A stretch of 64,000 nt of DNA from Rhodocyclaceae bacterium (lineage in GTDB: Bacteria; Pseudomonadota; Gammaproteobacteria; Burkholderiales; Rhodocyclaceae). The DNA is taken from the NCBI GenBank assembly GCA_019455325.1, contig JACFMQ010000002.1, positions 145,353-209,352 on the forward strand. The letters are read 5' to 3'. Numbering within the stretch: the first letter of the stretch is position 1; each line of letters begins with the position of its first letter. The position numbers and the translations under genes are program-made. Positions 47,032 through 56,503 of the stretch are shown piece by piece. Below the pieces are notes generated by a model. It saw only the letters and a list, made by a program, of their open reading frames with translations, did not search any database and was not told where the DNA came from.

Positions 47032-47464
47032 CACGCCGATGACGGAAAAACCGACCACGCCCGGCATCGCCCGGCGCCTCGCCGCGATGTGCTACGAACT
47101 GCTGCTCGTCGCCGCCGTCCTCATCTTCGCGCTGATCGTGCCGCACATGCTGCTCGGCGCCTTCGCCAAGGTGCAGGCATCGCACACGGCGATCAAGATC
47201 CACGCCTTCGTCGTGCTCATGGTCTACTTCGGCTGGTTCTGGGTGAACGGCGGCCAGACGCTGGCGATGAAGACCTGGCGCATCCGCGTCGTCGACGTCA
47301 ATGGCGGCCGCCTGCGCCCGGCGCAGGCGGTGCTGCGCTTCCTGGCGGCGTGGCCGAGCATCGCGCTCGGCGGCGTCGGCATCCTGTGGGCGCTCTTCGA
47401 CCGCGACGGCCAGTTCCTGCACGACCGCATCGCCGACACGCGCATCGTCCGCGTGAACGACTAG
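46937..47464 (+). CDS. RDD family membrane protein
   Basis: This 175-residue protein has a cytoplasmic, Pro/Ala-rich N-terminus, then the RDD domain (GIARRLAAMCYELLLVAAVLIF) with three membrane segments and the ending FDRDGQFLHDRIADTRIV. The ATG at 46937 is preferred, with AGGA five bases upstream; ATG at 47039 would drop 34 residues. It overlaps the DUF3106 gene by 95 bases. Transport or assembly roles are suggested for the family. Confidence 0.82.
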   Translation: MRSPKKKNAASAPNAGRAARPNPPQTAAPAADTPMTEKPTTPGIARRLAAMCYELLLVAAVLIFALIVPHMLLGAFAKVQASHTAIKIHAFVVLMVYFGWFWVNGGQTLAMKTWRIRVVDVNGGRLRPAQAVLRFLAAWPSIALGGVGILWALFDRDGQFLHDRIADTRIVRVND

Positions 47465-48534
47465 CGCCGCTCCACCCACCACAGCATGCCGGCGGCGGCC
47501 AGCATGAACATCAGCGACGGCGCCGCCGCGCTGGTCAGCGGCGGCCAACTGTTGATCGCGCCGAGGTTGGAGAAGAGGCCGTTGAGCATGTGGAAGAAGA
47601 TGCCGATCATGACGCCGGCGAAGATCTTCAGGCTGACGCCGGACACGCGGTTGTGCGTGTAGCCGAAAGGCAGCGCCAGCGCGATCATGACCAGCGCCGC
47701 CAGCGGGTAGACGGCCTTCTTCCAGAGCGCGATCTCGTAGCGCTGCGTCTTCTGCTTGTTGTCGCGCAGGTGCTTGATGTACGAGGTCAGGTGCAGCAGC
47801 GACATGCTTTCCGGCTTGACCAGCAGCACCGACAGGATGTCCGGGTTGAGCGCCGACTTCCAGACCATCTCCTGCTGCGTGCCGACGCGGCCGCGGTCGC
47901 CGTCCAGCTCCGTGCGCACCACGTCCTTCAGGCGCCAGCTCGCCGGCGGCAGGTACTCGCCCTCGCTGGCCTCGCTCACCGCCACCAGCCGCGCCGAGTG
48001 GTCGAACTCGTAGATGCGCACGCTGCGCAGTTGCGCGTCCGGCGTCACCGCGCGGACGTTCACGAAGGTCATGTCGTCCTTCACCCACAGGCCGGTGCGG
48101 AACTCGGCGGAGACCAGCTTGCCGACCGCCGAGAGGCGCAACTGGCGGGCGGCGCGTTCGGCCGGCGGCGCCACCAGCTCGCCGACGAAGAGGGTGATCA
48201 GGCCGAAGACGGCGGCGATCTGCAGCAGCGTCGACAGCAGGCGCCGCGTCGACAGGCCGGAGGCGCGCAGCACGGTGATCTCGGAATGGCGGGCGAGCGT
48301 GGACAGCGCGTACAGCGCCCCGATCAGCACGGCGATCGGCATCAGTTCGTAGACGCGCCCCGGCACGCGCAGCAGGATATAGCCCATGGCATGCTGGAAC
48401 TGGTAGCCGCCCTTGCCGACGTCGCGCAGCTCGCCGATCAGGTCGAAGAAGCTGAACAGCCCGAGGAAGGCGACGAGGACGAGCAGCACCGCCGCCGACA
48501 CCTCCCTGGCCAGATAGCGCCGGTAGAGCTTCAT
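47461..48534 (-). CDS. lptG: LPS export system permease LptG
   Basis: This 357-residue inner-membrane protein of the YjgP/YjgQ family has six membrane segments and a periplasmic jellyroll-like domain. The first segment follows MKLYRRYLAREVSAAVLL. With LptF and LptB it extracts LPS from the inner membrane and passes it to LptC. It overlaps lptF by four bases. Confidence 0.93.
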   Translation of the reverse strand: MKLYRRYLAREVSAAVLLVLVAFLGLFSFFDLIGELRDVGKGGYQFQHAMGYILLRVPGRVYELMPIAVLIGALYALSTLARHSEITVLRASGLSTRRLLSTLLQIAAVFGLITLFVGELVAPPAERAARQLRLSAVGKLVSAEFRTGLWVKDDMTFVNVRAVTPDAQLRSVRIYEFDHSARLVAVSEASEGEYLPPASWRLKDVVRTELDGDRGRVGTQQEMVWKSALNPDILSVLLVKPESMSLLHLTSYIKHLRDNKQKTQRYEIALWKKAVYPLAALVMIALALPFGYTHNRVSGVSLKIFAGVMIGIFFHMLNGLFSNLGAINSWPPLTSAAAPSLMFMLAAAGMLWWVERR

Positions 48535-49610
48535 CGCTTCAGCCGCAGGAAGGAGAACACCAGGATGCGCCGCGCGAAGAACAGCGGCAGCGCGACGAGC
48601 ATCGCCAGGTGCACCGAGAGCAGCCCGACGAGGACCGAGATCCGCCCCTGCGCGACCCAGGCCTGCGTCATCGACAGCAGGTTGCTGTAGATCATGTACA
48701 CCAGGAGCGCCAGGATCAGGTTGGCCGAACGGCCGGCGCGCGGATTGACGAAAGAGAGCGGGATCGCCAGCAGCGCGAGGACCACCGCCGACACCGGCAC
48801 GTTGATGCGCCAGAGCAGTTCGGCCTGCGCATAGCGGCTGTCGGAGCGCCACAGATCGAGCGAGGACTGGCCGGCGACCGTCTGCGTGATGCCGCGCTCC
48901 TCCTTGGTCTCGACGCGCAATGCGTACTTGTCGAACTCCATGATGCGGAATTCGGGCGTCCCCGGCACCACCTCGTAGCGCCGCCCCTTCTCCAGGACCA
49001 TGAAGCGGTCGCCGTTCTCCGCCGTCTCCTGGTAGCCGCGGCTGGCCATGGTGACGCCCAGCCGGCCGTGCTGCACGGCGCTGATGAAGATGTTCTGCAC
49101 GTGCGTCTCGTCCTCGCCGACGGTCTCGACGAAGACCACGCGGTCGGTCGACGAGGCTTCCTTGAAGCTGCCCGGCGCCACCTGCGAGGCGTCGCTGCGC
49201 ACGGCGATCTTCTGCTTGAACTCGGCGCTCATCTGGTGTGCCCACGGCGACAGCACCAGCGTCAGCAGCGCGATGGCCAGCACCAGCGGCGCGGCGAAGA
49301 CCAGTACCGGCCGCACCCAGGCGGTCAGCGACATGCCCGAGGAGAACCAGACGATCATCTCCGAGTCGCGGTAGCTGCGCGACAAAGAGAGCAAAACGGC
49401 GACGAACAGCGTCAGCGAAAGCAAATAGGCCGAATAGTTCAAGGCGGCGAAGCCGAGCAGCGCCGCCACCGCCTCGGACGCGACCTTGCCGGCGGCCGCG
49501 TCGCCGAGCAGGCGGATGCCCTGGATGGCGACCAGGATCGCGAACAGCGCGACGAAGACGCCGGCCGCGGACTGGGCGAACTCGCGCCGGACGGCACGCT
49601 GGAAGACCAT
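48531..49610 (-). CDS. lptF: LPS export system permease LptF
   Basis: This 359-residue protein begins VFQRAVRREFAQSAAGVFVALFAI and shows the same two-times-three helix pattern as LptG, with a periplasmic domain between. It is the partner permease in LPS export. Its start is divergent from pepA, whose promoter lies in the 70-base gap. Confidence 0.93.
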   Translation of the reverse strand: MVFQRAVRREFAQSAAGVFVALFAILVAIQGIRLLGDAAAGKVASEAVAALLGFAALNYSAYLLSLTLFVAVLLSLSRSYRDSEMIVWFSSGMSLTAWVRPVLVFAAPLVLAIALLTLVLSPWAHQMSAEFKQKIAVRSDASQVAPGSFKEASSTDRVVFVETVGEDETHVQNIFISAVQHGRLGVTMASRGYQETAENGDRFMVLEKGRRYEVVPGTPEFRIMEFDKYALRVETKEERGITQTVAGQSSLDLWRSDSRYAQAELLWRINVPVSAVVLALLAIPLSFVNPRAGRSANLILALLVYMIYSNLLSMTQAWVAQGRISVLVGLLSVHLAMLVALPLFFARRILVFSFLRLKR

Positions 49611-49613
49611 GCT

Positions 49614-49643
49614 TTGACTTGTGAGAAAAGCTGCGGTGATAAT
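49614..49643 (+). promoter_or_regulatory. Promoter of pepA-holC
   Basis: TTGACT at 49614-49619 and GATAAT at 49638-49643 are 18 bases apart, 37 bases before the GTG start of pepA. Confidence 0.6.
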
Positions 49644-49680
49644 CAGGTTTCAGTGCGAAACCTGCATTCAGGAGCGGCAA

Positions 49681-51177
49681 GTGGAATTTAGCATAAAAAG
49701 CGGCAGCCCGGAAAAACAGCGCAGCGCCTGCGTCGTCGTCGGCGTCTTCGAGCCGAGAAAACTGACGCTTCCCGGCGAAATGCTCGACAACGCGTCGCGC
49801 AACTATCTTTCCGACATCATTCGCCGCGGCGACATGGAAGGGAAACTCGGCACCACGCTGCTTCTGCACAACGTGCCCGGCACCCTGTGCGACCGCGTGC
49901 TGCTGGTCGGCCTCGGCAAGGAGAAGGAGTTCCGCGAGAAGGAGTATTGCCAAGCGATCCGCGTCGCCGCGAAGACGCTCAACGAGACCGGCTCCTTCGA
50001 CGGCACCGTCTTCCTCACCGAGATCCCGGTGCGGAAGCGCAGCGTCGGCTGGCGCATCCGCCAGGCCGCGCTCGTCGCGCAGGAGACGACCTACCGCTTC
50101 GATCAGTTCAAGAGCAAGAAGGAGGACGTCCGCCGCCCGCTCAGGAAGCTGACCTTCGCCGTCGAGCGCCGCAACGAGCTGGCGCCGGCCGAGGAGGCGC
50201 TGGCGCAGGGCCTGGCGCTGGCCGAGGGCGTGGCGCTGGCGAAGACGCTTGGCAACCTGCCGGGCAACGTGTGCACGCCGGCGCACCTCGCCGACGTGGC
50301 GCAGGAGATTGCGCAGGCGCACGGCCTCGACTGCCAGGTGCTGGAGCGCGCCGACATGGAGGCGCTGGGCATGGGCGCCCTGCTCTCCGTGGCCCGCGGC
50401 TCGCACCAGCCGCCGAAGCTGATCGTGCTGCAGCACAAGGGCGGCAAGCCCGGCGACCGGCCGGTCGTGCTCGTCGGCAAGGGCATCACCTTCGACACCG
50501 GCGGCATCTCGCTCAAACCCGGCCCGGAAATGGACGAGATGAAGTTCGACATGTGCGGCGCCGCCGGCGTGCTCGGCACGATCAAGGCGGCGGCGCTGAT
50601 GCGCCTGCCGATCAACCTCGTCGCCGTCGTGCCGGCCGCCGAGAACATGCCCGGCGGCGGCGCCAGCCGGCCGGGCGACATCGTCGCCTCGATGTCCGGG
50701 CAGACCATCGAAATCCTCAACACCGACGCCGAGGGCCGGCTGATCCTGTGCGACGCGCTGACCTACGCCGAACGCTTCGACCCCGCTGCGGTCGTCGACG
50801 TGGCGACGCTCACCGGCGCCTGCGTCATCGCGCTCGGCCACGTCGCCAGCGGGCTCTTCGCCAACAAGGATGGTCTCGCCCGCGAACTGCTCGATGCCGG
50901 CGACGAGGCCAACGACCGCGCCTGGCACCTGCCGCTGTGGGACGACTACCAGGAACAGTTGAAGAGCAACTTCGCCGACATGGCGAACATCGGCGGCCGC
51001 GCCGCCGGTTCGGTGACCGCCGCCTGCTTCCTGTCGCGCTACGCCAAGAAGTACGACTGGGCGCACCTGGACATCGCCGGCACCGCCTGGAAATCCGGCG
51101 CCGACAAGGGCGCCACCGGCCGGCCCGTGCCGCTGCTCACGCATTTCCTGCTCGCCCGCGCCGGGAAGCTCAATTGA
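49681..51177 (+). CDS. pepA: Leucyl aminopeptidase (M17)
   Basis: This 498-residue enzyme has the M17 signature NTDAEGRLILCDAL and metal ligands in LVGKGITFDTGGISLKP and FDMCGAAGV. It removes N-terminal residues from peptides; in E. coli PepA also binds DNA. The GTG at 49681 has AGGAG six bases upstream. It overlaps the next start, and pepA next to holC and lptF is a conserved arrangement. Confidence 0.95.
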   Translation: MEFSIKSGSPEKQRSACVVVGVFEPRKLTLPGEMLDNASRNYLSDIIRRGDMEGKLGTTLLLHNVPGTLCDRVLLVGLGKEKEFREKEYCQAIRVAAKTLNETGSFDGTVFLTEIPVRKRSVGWRIRQAALVAQETTYRFDQFKSKKEDVRRPLRKLTFAVERRNELAPAEEALAQGLALAEGVALAKTLGNLPGNVCTPAHLADVAQEIAQAHGLDCQVLERADMEALGMGALLSVARGSHQPPKLIVLQHKGGKPGDRPVVLVGKGITFDTGGISLKPGPEMDEMKFDMCGAAGVLGTIKAAALMRLPINLVAVVPAAENMPGGGASRPGDIVASMSGQTIEILNTDAEGRLILCDALTYAERFDPAAVVDVATLTGACVIALGHVASGLFANKDGLARELLDAGDEANDRAWHLPLWDDYQEQLKSNFADMANIGGRAAGSVTAACFLSRYAKKYDWAHLDIAGTAWKSGADKGATGRPVPLLTHFLLARAGKLN

Positions 51178-51620
51178 CGCAGATCTTCTTCTACCACGGC
51201 GCCGCCGACCGCGTCGCCGCGGCCGCGGCGCTGATCGCCAAGGCCTGGGCGCAGCGGAAGCCGCTCGTCGTCTACGCGCCCGACCCGGCGGTCGCGGGCG
51301 CCCTCGACCGGGCGCTGTGGATCCGCGATCCGATCGACTTCGTGCCGCACGCCGGCATCGACTCGCCGCTCGCCGCCGAGACCAGCGTGCTCATCGCCGA
51401 CCGGCTGGATTCCCTGCCGCCGGATACCGCCGACGGCTCGCGCCACGACCGGCTGATGAACCTTTCCGGCGAAGTGCCGCCGAGCTTCTCGCGCTTTGCC
51501 AGCGTCATCGAGGTGGTCAGCGAGGAAGCCGAGGTGCGGCAGCCGGCGCGCGAACGCTTCCGCTTCTACAAGGATCGCGGCTACGAGATCCGCTCGCTCG
51601 ACCTGACGGGGAAGGGCTGA
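51174..51620 (+). CDS. holC: DNA polymerase III chi subunit
   Basis: This 148-residue protein has the HolC pattern: IFFYHGAADRVAAAAALIAKAW, VYAPD, and LWIRDPIDFVPHAGI. Chi links the clamp loader to SSB. The TTG start at 51174 overlaps the pepA stop; no ATG is near, and the first strand begins directly after it. Confidence 0.9.
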   Translation: MTQIFFYHGAADRVAAAAALIAKAWAQRKPLVVYAPDPAVAGALDRALWIRDPIDFVPHAGIDSPLAAETSVLIADRLDSLPPDTADGSRHDRLMNLSGEVPPSFSRFASVIEVVSEEAEVRQPARERFRFYKDRGYEIRSLDLTGKG

Positions 51621-52030
51621 TGGACGGCAAGGACCTCGTCTCGCGCGCGGATTCGCTGATGCGGCGACGCAGCTTCGTCGCCGCGCCGCCGCCCGCGGCC
51701 GACGCCCCGCCGCCGGCTGCGCTCGATTTCGACGGCGACGTGCCGGTCCTCACCGACGAGGTGCAGCCGGAGATGCCGGCCGCCGCGGCGCCGCGCGACC
51801 GCTTCGACGAAACCCTGGCCGCCCGCCTCGCCTCGGAGTTCTCGCACGCACTCGAACGGCGCCTCGCCGCCGAACTGCCGGGCCTGGTCGAGGCCGGCCT
51901 GGCCGCCCTCGAGGCCGACCTGCGGCGCGGCATCCTCGCCGCGGCCGACGACGCCGTCAGGGATTTCCTCGCCCGCCGCCAGCAGTTCCGGCTGCCGCTC
52001 GACGAACCCGACCCGGGGCACGCGCCCTGA
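51620..52030 (+). CDS. Conserved hypothetical protein (136 aa)
   Basis: This 136-residue protein shares one base with the holC stop. It has a disordered Pro/Ala-rich middle (APPPAADAPPPAALDFDG) and a C-terminal amphipathic helical region (LASEFSHALERRLAAELPGLVEAGLAA) followed by RRGILAAADDAVRDFLARRQQ. No family is recognised. Proteins of this shape often follow holC in betaproteobacteria. Function unknown. Confidence 0.7.
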   Translation: MDGKDLVSRADSLMRRRSFVAAPPPAADAPPPAALDFDGDVPVLTDEVQPEMPAAAAPRDRFDETLAARLASEFSHALERRLAAELPGLVEAGLAALEADLRRGILAAADDAVRDFLARRQQFRLPLDEPDPGHAP

Positions 52031-52050
52031 ACGCTTCCGGGAAGGACATC

Positions 52051-53316
52051 GTGGCGGGGGGAACCGCAGGAACGAAAACGAAGCGCCGATACGCCGCACT
52101 CCTGTTCGCGGCGGCGGCCGTCGTCGCCGCCCTCGCCGCGCTGCTCGTCGACCGCGGGCACGGCGGCGAACCGATCCGCATCGGCGTCCTCCACTCGCTG
52201 AGCGGCTCCATGGCGGCGAGCGAAGTGCCGCTGGTCGACGCCGCCCGTCTTGCCGTCGAGGAGATCAACGCCCGCGGCGGCCTGCTCGGCCGGCCGGTGG
52301 AGATGATCGTCGCCGACGGGCGCTCGGACTGGAGCACCTTCGCCAGCGAAGCCGAGCGGCTGATCGCCGAGGAGAAGGTCAGCGCCCTCTTCGGCTGCTG
52401 GACCTCGGCCTGCCGCAAGGCGGTGAAGCCGGTCGTCGAGCGCCACGACCACCTGCTCTTCTACCCGCTCCAGCACGAGGGCATGGAGCGTTCGCCGAAC
52501 ATCGTCTACACCGGATCGGCGCCCAACCAGCAGATCATCCCCGGCGCGCGCTGGGCGCTCGAGCATTTCGGCAAACGCGTCTACCTGGTCGGCTCCGACT
52601 ACGTCTTTCCGCGCGCCGCCAACCGCATCATCCGCGACCTGGCGACGGCCACCGACGCCACGATCCTCGGCGAACGCTACCTGGGGCTCGCCGAGGGGCC
52701 GGACGCGCGGCTGATCGCAGAACTGCGCCGGCTGCAGCCCGACCTCGTCATCAACTCCCTGAACGGCGAAAGCAACCTGCACTTCTTCCGCGCGCTGCAC
52801 GAGGCCCGGCTCGGCGCCCTGCCCGTCCTCTCCTTCAGCATCTCCGAGGTCGAGCTGGCGGCGATCGGCAAGGACGCCTTCCACCCCGCGCACTACGCCG
52901 CCTGGAGCTATTTCCAGAGCCTGCCGCACGAGGACAACCGCCGCTTCGTCACCGCCTTCAAGGCGCGCTTCGGCGCCGACCGCGTCACCAGCGACCCGAT
53001 CGAGGCCGCCTACGTCGGCGTCCTCCTCTGGGCGCAGGCGGTGCGCGAGGCGGGCACCGAGGAAACCGGCTTCGTGAACCGCAGCATCGGCCGGCAGAGC
53101 ATTCCCGGTCCGTCCGGGGTCATGGCCGTCGACGGCGCCACGCGCCACCTGTGGAAGCCCTTCCGCATCGGCCGCGCGCGCGAGGACGGCCAGTTCACGC
53201 AGATCGCCGCCTCCGAGGAGAACATCCGGCCGACGCCGTTCCCCACCTATCGCAGCGTCGCCGACTGGCTGTCCATCCTGCGCGAGCAGGAAGCGCGTTC
53301 GGAGCATCAGCCGTGA
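52051..53316 (+). CDS. Orphan ABC-type substrate-binding protein (UrtA/AmiC-like)
   Basis: This 421-residue protein has an N-terminal basic and hydrophobic segment (RRYAALLFAAAAVVAALAALLV) that may be a signal anchor. The rest is a type 1 periplasmic-binding fold: IRIGVLHSLSGSMAASEVPLVDA, with GLLGRPVEMIVADGRSDW and LFGCWTSACRKAVKPV. The closest subgroup I can name is UrtA/AmiC/FmdD, which bind urea, short amides or aliphatic amino compounds. No permease or ATPase genes are adjacent. The next gene is a CACHE-PAS-GGDEF-EAL protein, so it may deliver a ligand to a sensor rather than to a transporter. GTG start with GGAAGGA upstream. Confidence 0.82.
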   Translation: MAGGTAGTKTKRRYAALLFAAAAVVAALAALLVDRGHGGEPIRIGVLHSLSGSMAASEVPLVDAARLAVEEINARGGLLGRPVEMIVADGRSDWSTFASEAERLIAEEKVSALFGCWTSACRKAVKPVVERHDHLLFYPLQHEGMERSPNIVYTGSAPNQQIIPGARWALEHFGKRVYLVGSDYVFPRAANRIIRDLATATDATILGERYLGLAEGPDARLIAELRRLQPDLVINSLNGESNLHFFRALHEARLGALPVLSFSISEVELAAIGKDAFHPAHYAAWSYFQSLPHEDNRRFVTAFKARFGADRVTSDPIEAAYVGVLLWAQAVREAGTEETGFVNRSIGRQSIPGPSGVMAVDGATRHLWKPFRIGRAREDGQFTQIAASEENIRPTPFPTYRSVADWLSILREQEARSEHQP

Positions 53317-53356
53317 GGCGGCACGCCGACCCGCGCAGCGGCAGGAGGCCGGCCCC

Positions 53357-56300
53357 GTGAGCGACCGCACGCTCCGCCGGCGGCTGTGGCAGGCCTTCAT
53401 CCTCATCGCCGTGCTGCCGCTGCTCGGCCTCTCCTGGCTCTACGTCGCCTCGTTCGAGCGGGCGCTGACCGCCAGCGTGCTGCAGACGGTATCGTCGATC
53501 GCCGACAAGAAGGCGGACGAGATCGACGACTTCATCGACGAACGGCTGGTCGACGCCAGGATCGCCAGCCAGCACGAGTTCCTGCCGCACGCCGTCGCCG
53601 AACTGAGCGAGGCCTTCCGCCGCGGCGGCCTGCCGGCGGCGCGCGCCGTCGAGCTGCGCTACAAGGGCTGGCTGACCGAGCTCGCCGAGCTCTCGCACCA
53701 CGGCCGCTACCACGACCTGCTGCTCATCGACGCGCACGGCAACGTCGTCCTCTCGCTGATACGCGAGGCCGACCTCGGCACCAACCTGAACGACGGCCCG
53801 TACCGCGACAGCGGGCTCGCCGCCGGCTACCGCCAGGCGATGCGGCTGCTGCACGCCGACCTGACGCCGTTCCGTCCCTACGCGCCCTCCGGCGACCGGC
53901 TCGCCACCTTCGTCGTCGCGCCGATCCTCGCCGACGGCCGGCCGGTCGGCGCGCTGGCGCTGCAGCTCAACGTCGACGCGTTCAGCGACGTGCTCGTCGA
54001 CCGCACCGGCCTCGGCCGCACCGGCGACATCGTCCTCGCCCGGCAGGAAGGCGACGAGGTCGTCTTCGCCGCCCCGCACCTGCTGCGCACGTGGGACGCG
54101 CGCTGGCCGGACCACCTGCCGCTGGCGCGCACGCCCGAGCCGCTGCGCCGCGCGCTCGCCGGCGAGCACGACCGCGGCGTCACCGTCGACTACGCCGGCC
54201 AGGCGGTCGCCGCCGCCTGGCGCTACCTGCCGGCGCTGCACTGGGGTATGACGGTCAAGATCGACGCCGACGAAGCCTTCGCGCCGGCCCACCACGTGCG
54301 CCGGCTGGCGGCGCTGACGCTCGCCGCCTTCCTCTGCTTCTCGACCGCCGCCGGCCTGCTGCTCGGCCGGCGCGTCATCCGCACCGAGGAGCGGCTGCGC
54401 GGCAGCAACGAACAGCTCAACGAGGCGCAGCGCATCGCCCGCCTCGGCAGTTGGACGCTCGACCTGAAGAGCGGCAGGCTGCAGTGCTCCGACGAGGTCT
54501 TCCGCATCTTCGAGATGGAGCGCGCGCAGTTCGGCGCCACCTACGAAGCCTTCCTCGACCTCGTCCACCCCGAGGACCGGGAGCGGGTCCGCCAGTCCTA
54601 CGACGAGTCGCTGCGCCAGCGCATGCCGCTGCGCATCAGCCACCGGCTGCGCATGGCGGACGGCCGCGTCAAGCACGTCCAGGGAAACTGCGAGACGCTG
54701 TACGCCGGCGACGGCACACCGCAGCTCTCGCGCGGCACCGTCCAGGACGTGACCCGCGAGAAAGCCGCCGCCGACACGCTCGAACTCTACGCGAGCATCT
54801 TCAAGCACAGCGGCGAGGAGATCGTGGTCACCGACAGCGAGAACCGGATCGTCGCCGTCAACCCGGCGTTCACCCGGCATACCGGCTACACGCTCGACGA
54901 CGTCCGCGGCGAGAATCCGAAGGTTCTCTCCTCCGGGCTCACCCCGCGCGAGGTATACCAGACGCTGTGGGCCTGCCTGGAAGAGAGCGGCTTCTGGCAG
55001 GGCGAGCTCACGGACCGCCGCAAGGACGGCACGGTCTATCCGAAATGGGCCAGCATCTCGGTGATCCGCGACGAGAACGGCGCCATCACGCACCACATCG
55101 CCAGCTTCACCGACATCAGCGAACGCAAGGCGGCCGAGGAGCGCATCCACCAGCTCGCCCACCACGACGCGCTCACCGGGCTGCTCAACCGCTTCAGCCT
55201 GGAAAGCCGGCTCGAACAGGCGCTGCTCTCGGCCCGCCGCGAAGGCGGGCAACTGGCGGTGATGTTCATCGACATGGACCACTTCAAGCTGATCAACGAC
55301 ACGCTCGGCCACCACCTCGGCGACCAACTGCTGGTCGAGGTCGCGCACCGCCTCTCGGCCTGCGTGCGCGAAAGCGACATCATCGCGCGGCTGGGCGGCG
55401 ACGAATTCGTCGCCGTCCTCACCGGGCTGCAGGAAAGCATGGCCGCCGCCGCCACCGCCGGCAAGATCGTCGAGGCCCTGAGCCGCCCCTACCTGATCGA
55501 GCATCACGTCCTGCACACCAGCCCGAGCCTGGGCATCGCCATCTTCCCGGTCGACGGCCAGGGCGCCAACGAGCTGATGAAGAACGCCGACACCGCGATG
55601 TACGACGCCAAGCGGCGCGGCCGCGGCAACTACCAGTTCTTCACCGCGGCGATGACCGTCGCCGCCGGCGAACGGCTGGAAATCGAACGCGGCCTGCGCC
55701 GGGCGCTCGCCGAAAACCGGCTGGAGCTGCACTACCAGCCGCAGGTGAGCGCCGACGACGGGCGGATCTGCGGCGTCGAGGCGCTGGTCCGCTGGAACGA
55801 CCCGGAGCGCGGCTTCATCCCGCCGCTCAGGTTCATCCCCATCGCCGAGGAAACCGGCCTGATCGAACCGCTCGGCAACTGGGTGCTGCAGGAAGCCTGC
55901 TGGCAGCTCGCCGCCTGGCGCGCGCAGGGCATCGGCGGCGTGCGCATGGCGGTGAACCTCTCCGCCTACCAGTTGCGCGACCCCGAGCTGATCGAGCGCG
56001 TGCGCGCGGCGATGGACGAGCACGGCATCGGCGAGGGCGAGCTCGAACTGGAAGTGACCGAGTCGGTGGCCATGGACAACCCGGAGCGCGCGATCAAGCG
56101 CCTGCAGGCGCTGCGCGGCCTCGGCGTGAACCTGGCGATCGACGACTTCGGCACCGGCTATTCCTCGCTCGCCTACCTCAAGCTGCTGCCGATCCAGACG
56201 CTCAAGCTCGACCGCGCCTTCGTCCGCGACATCGAGAGCGACGAGAACGACGCGGCGATCAGCGCGGCGACGCTGGCGCTGGCCCACACGCTCGGCCTCA

Positions 56301-56467
56301 AGGTCGTCGCCGAGGGCGTCGAGACCGAGGCGCAGCGCGCCTTCCTCAGCGCGCACGGCTGCGACGTCCTGCAAGGTTACCTATACAGCAAGCCGCTGCC
56401 GGCCGGCGAGGCCACCGCCTTCCTGCTGCGCCGGGGCCGGCCGGCGGACGCGGCCGATCCGGTATAA
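53357..56467 (+). CDS. CACHE-PAS-PAS-GGDEF-EAL c-di-GMP enzyme
   Basis: This 1036-residue inner-membrane protein has a first membrane segment at about 12-32, a periplasmic CACHE-like sensor to about 310, and a second membrane segment (LTLAAFLCFSTAAGLLLG). Two PAS domains follow (for example EEIVVTDSENRIVAVNPAF), then GGDEF and EAL domains. The GGDEF site RLGGDEF and the inhibitory RxxD (RESD) are intact. The EAL motifs EALVRW, ELEVTESVAM, IDDFGTGYSS, KLDRAFV and VVAEGVE are all kept. Both synthesis and breakdown of c-di-GMP are therefore possible. GTG start with AGGAGG eight bases upstream. It is probably controlled by the binding protein encoded next to it. Confidence 0.92.
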   Translation: MSDRTLRRRLWQAFILIAVLPLLGLSWLYVASFERALTASVLQTVSSIADKKADEIDDFIDERLVDARIASQHEFLPHAVAELSEAFRRGGLPAARAVELRYKGWLTELAELSHHGRYHDLLLIDAHGNVVLSLIREADLGTNLNDGPYRDSGLAAGYRQAMRLLHADLTPFRPYAPSGDRLATFVVAPILADGRPVGALALQLNVDAFSDVLVDRTGLGRTGDIVLARQEGDEVVFAAPHLLRTWDARWPDHLPLARTPEPLRRALAGEHDRGVTVDYAGQAVAAAWRYLPALHWGMTVKIDADEAFAPAHHVRRLAALTLAAFLCFSTAAGLLLGRRVIRTEERLRGSNEQLNEAQRIARLGSWTLDLKSGRLQCSDEVFRIFEMERAQFGATYEAFLDLVHPEDRERVRQSYDESLRQRMPLRISHRLRMADGRVKHVQGNCETLYAGDGTPQLSRGTVQDVTREKAAADTLELYASIFKHSGEEIVVTDSENRIVAVNPAFTRHTGYTLDDVRGENPKVLSSGLTPREVYQTLWACLEESGFWQGELTDRRKDGTVYPKWASISVIRDENGAITHHIASFTDISERKAAEERIHQLAHHDALTGLLNRFSLESRLEQALLSARREGGQLAVMFIDMDHFKLINDTLGHHLGDQLLVEVAHRLSACVRESDIIARLGGDEFVAVLTGLQESMAAAATAGKIVEALSRPYLIEHHVLHTSPSLGIAIFPVDGQGANELMKNADTAMYDAKRRGRGNYQFFTAAMTVAAGERLEIERGLRRALAENRLELHYQPQVSADDGRICGVEALVRWNDPERGFIPPLRFIPIAEETGLIEPLGNWVLQEACWQLAAWRAQGIGGVRMAVNLSAYQLRDPELIERVRAAMDEHGIGEGELELEVTESVAMDNPERAIKRLQALRGLGVNLAIDDFGTGYSSLAYLKLLPIQTLKLDRAFVRDIESDENDAAISAATLALAHTLGLKVVAEGVETEAQRAFLSAHGCDVLQGYLYSKPLPAGEATAFLLRRGRPADAADPV

Positions 56468-56503
56468 TCGCCGGCTTTATCGAGCACCCCCCTCCCTTCT
56501 TCT

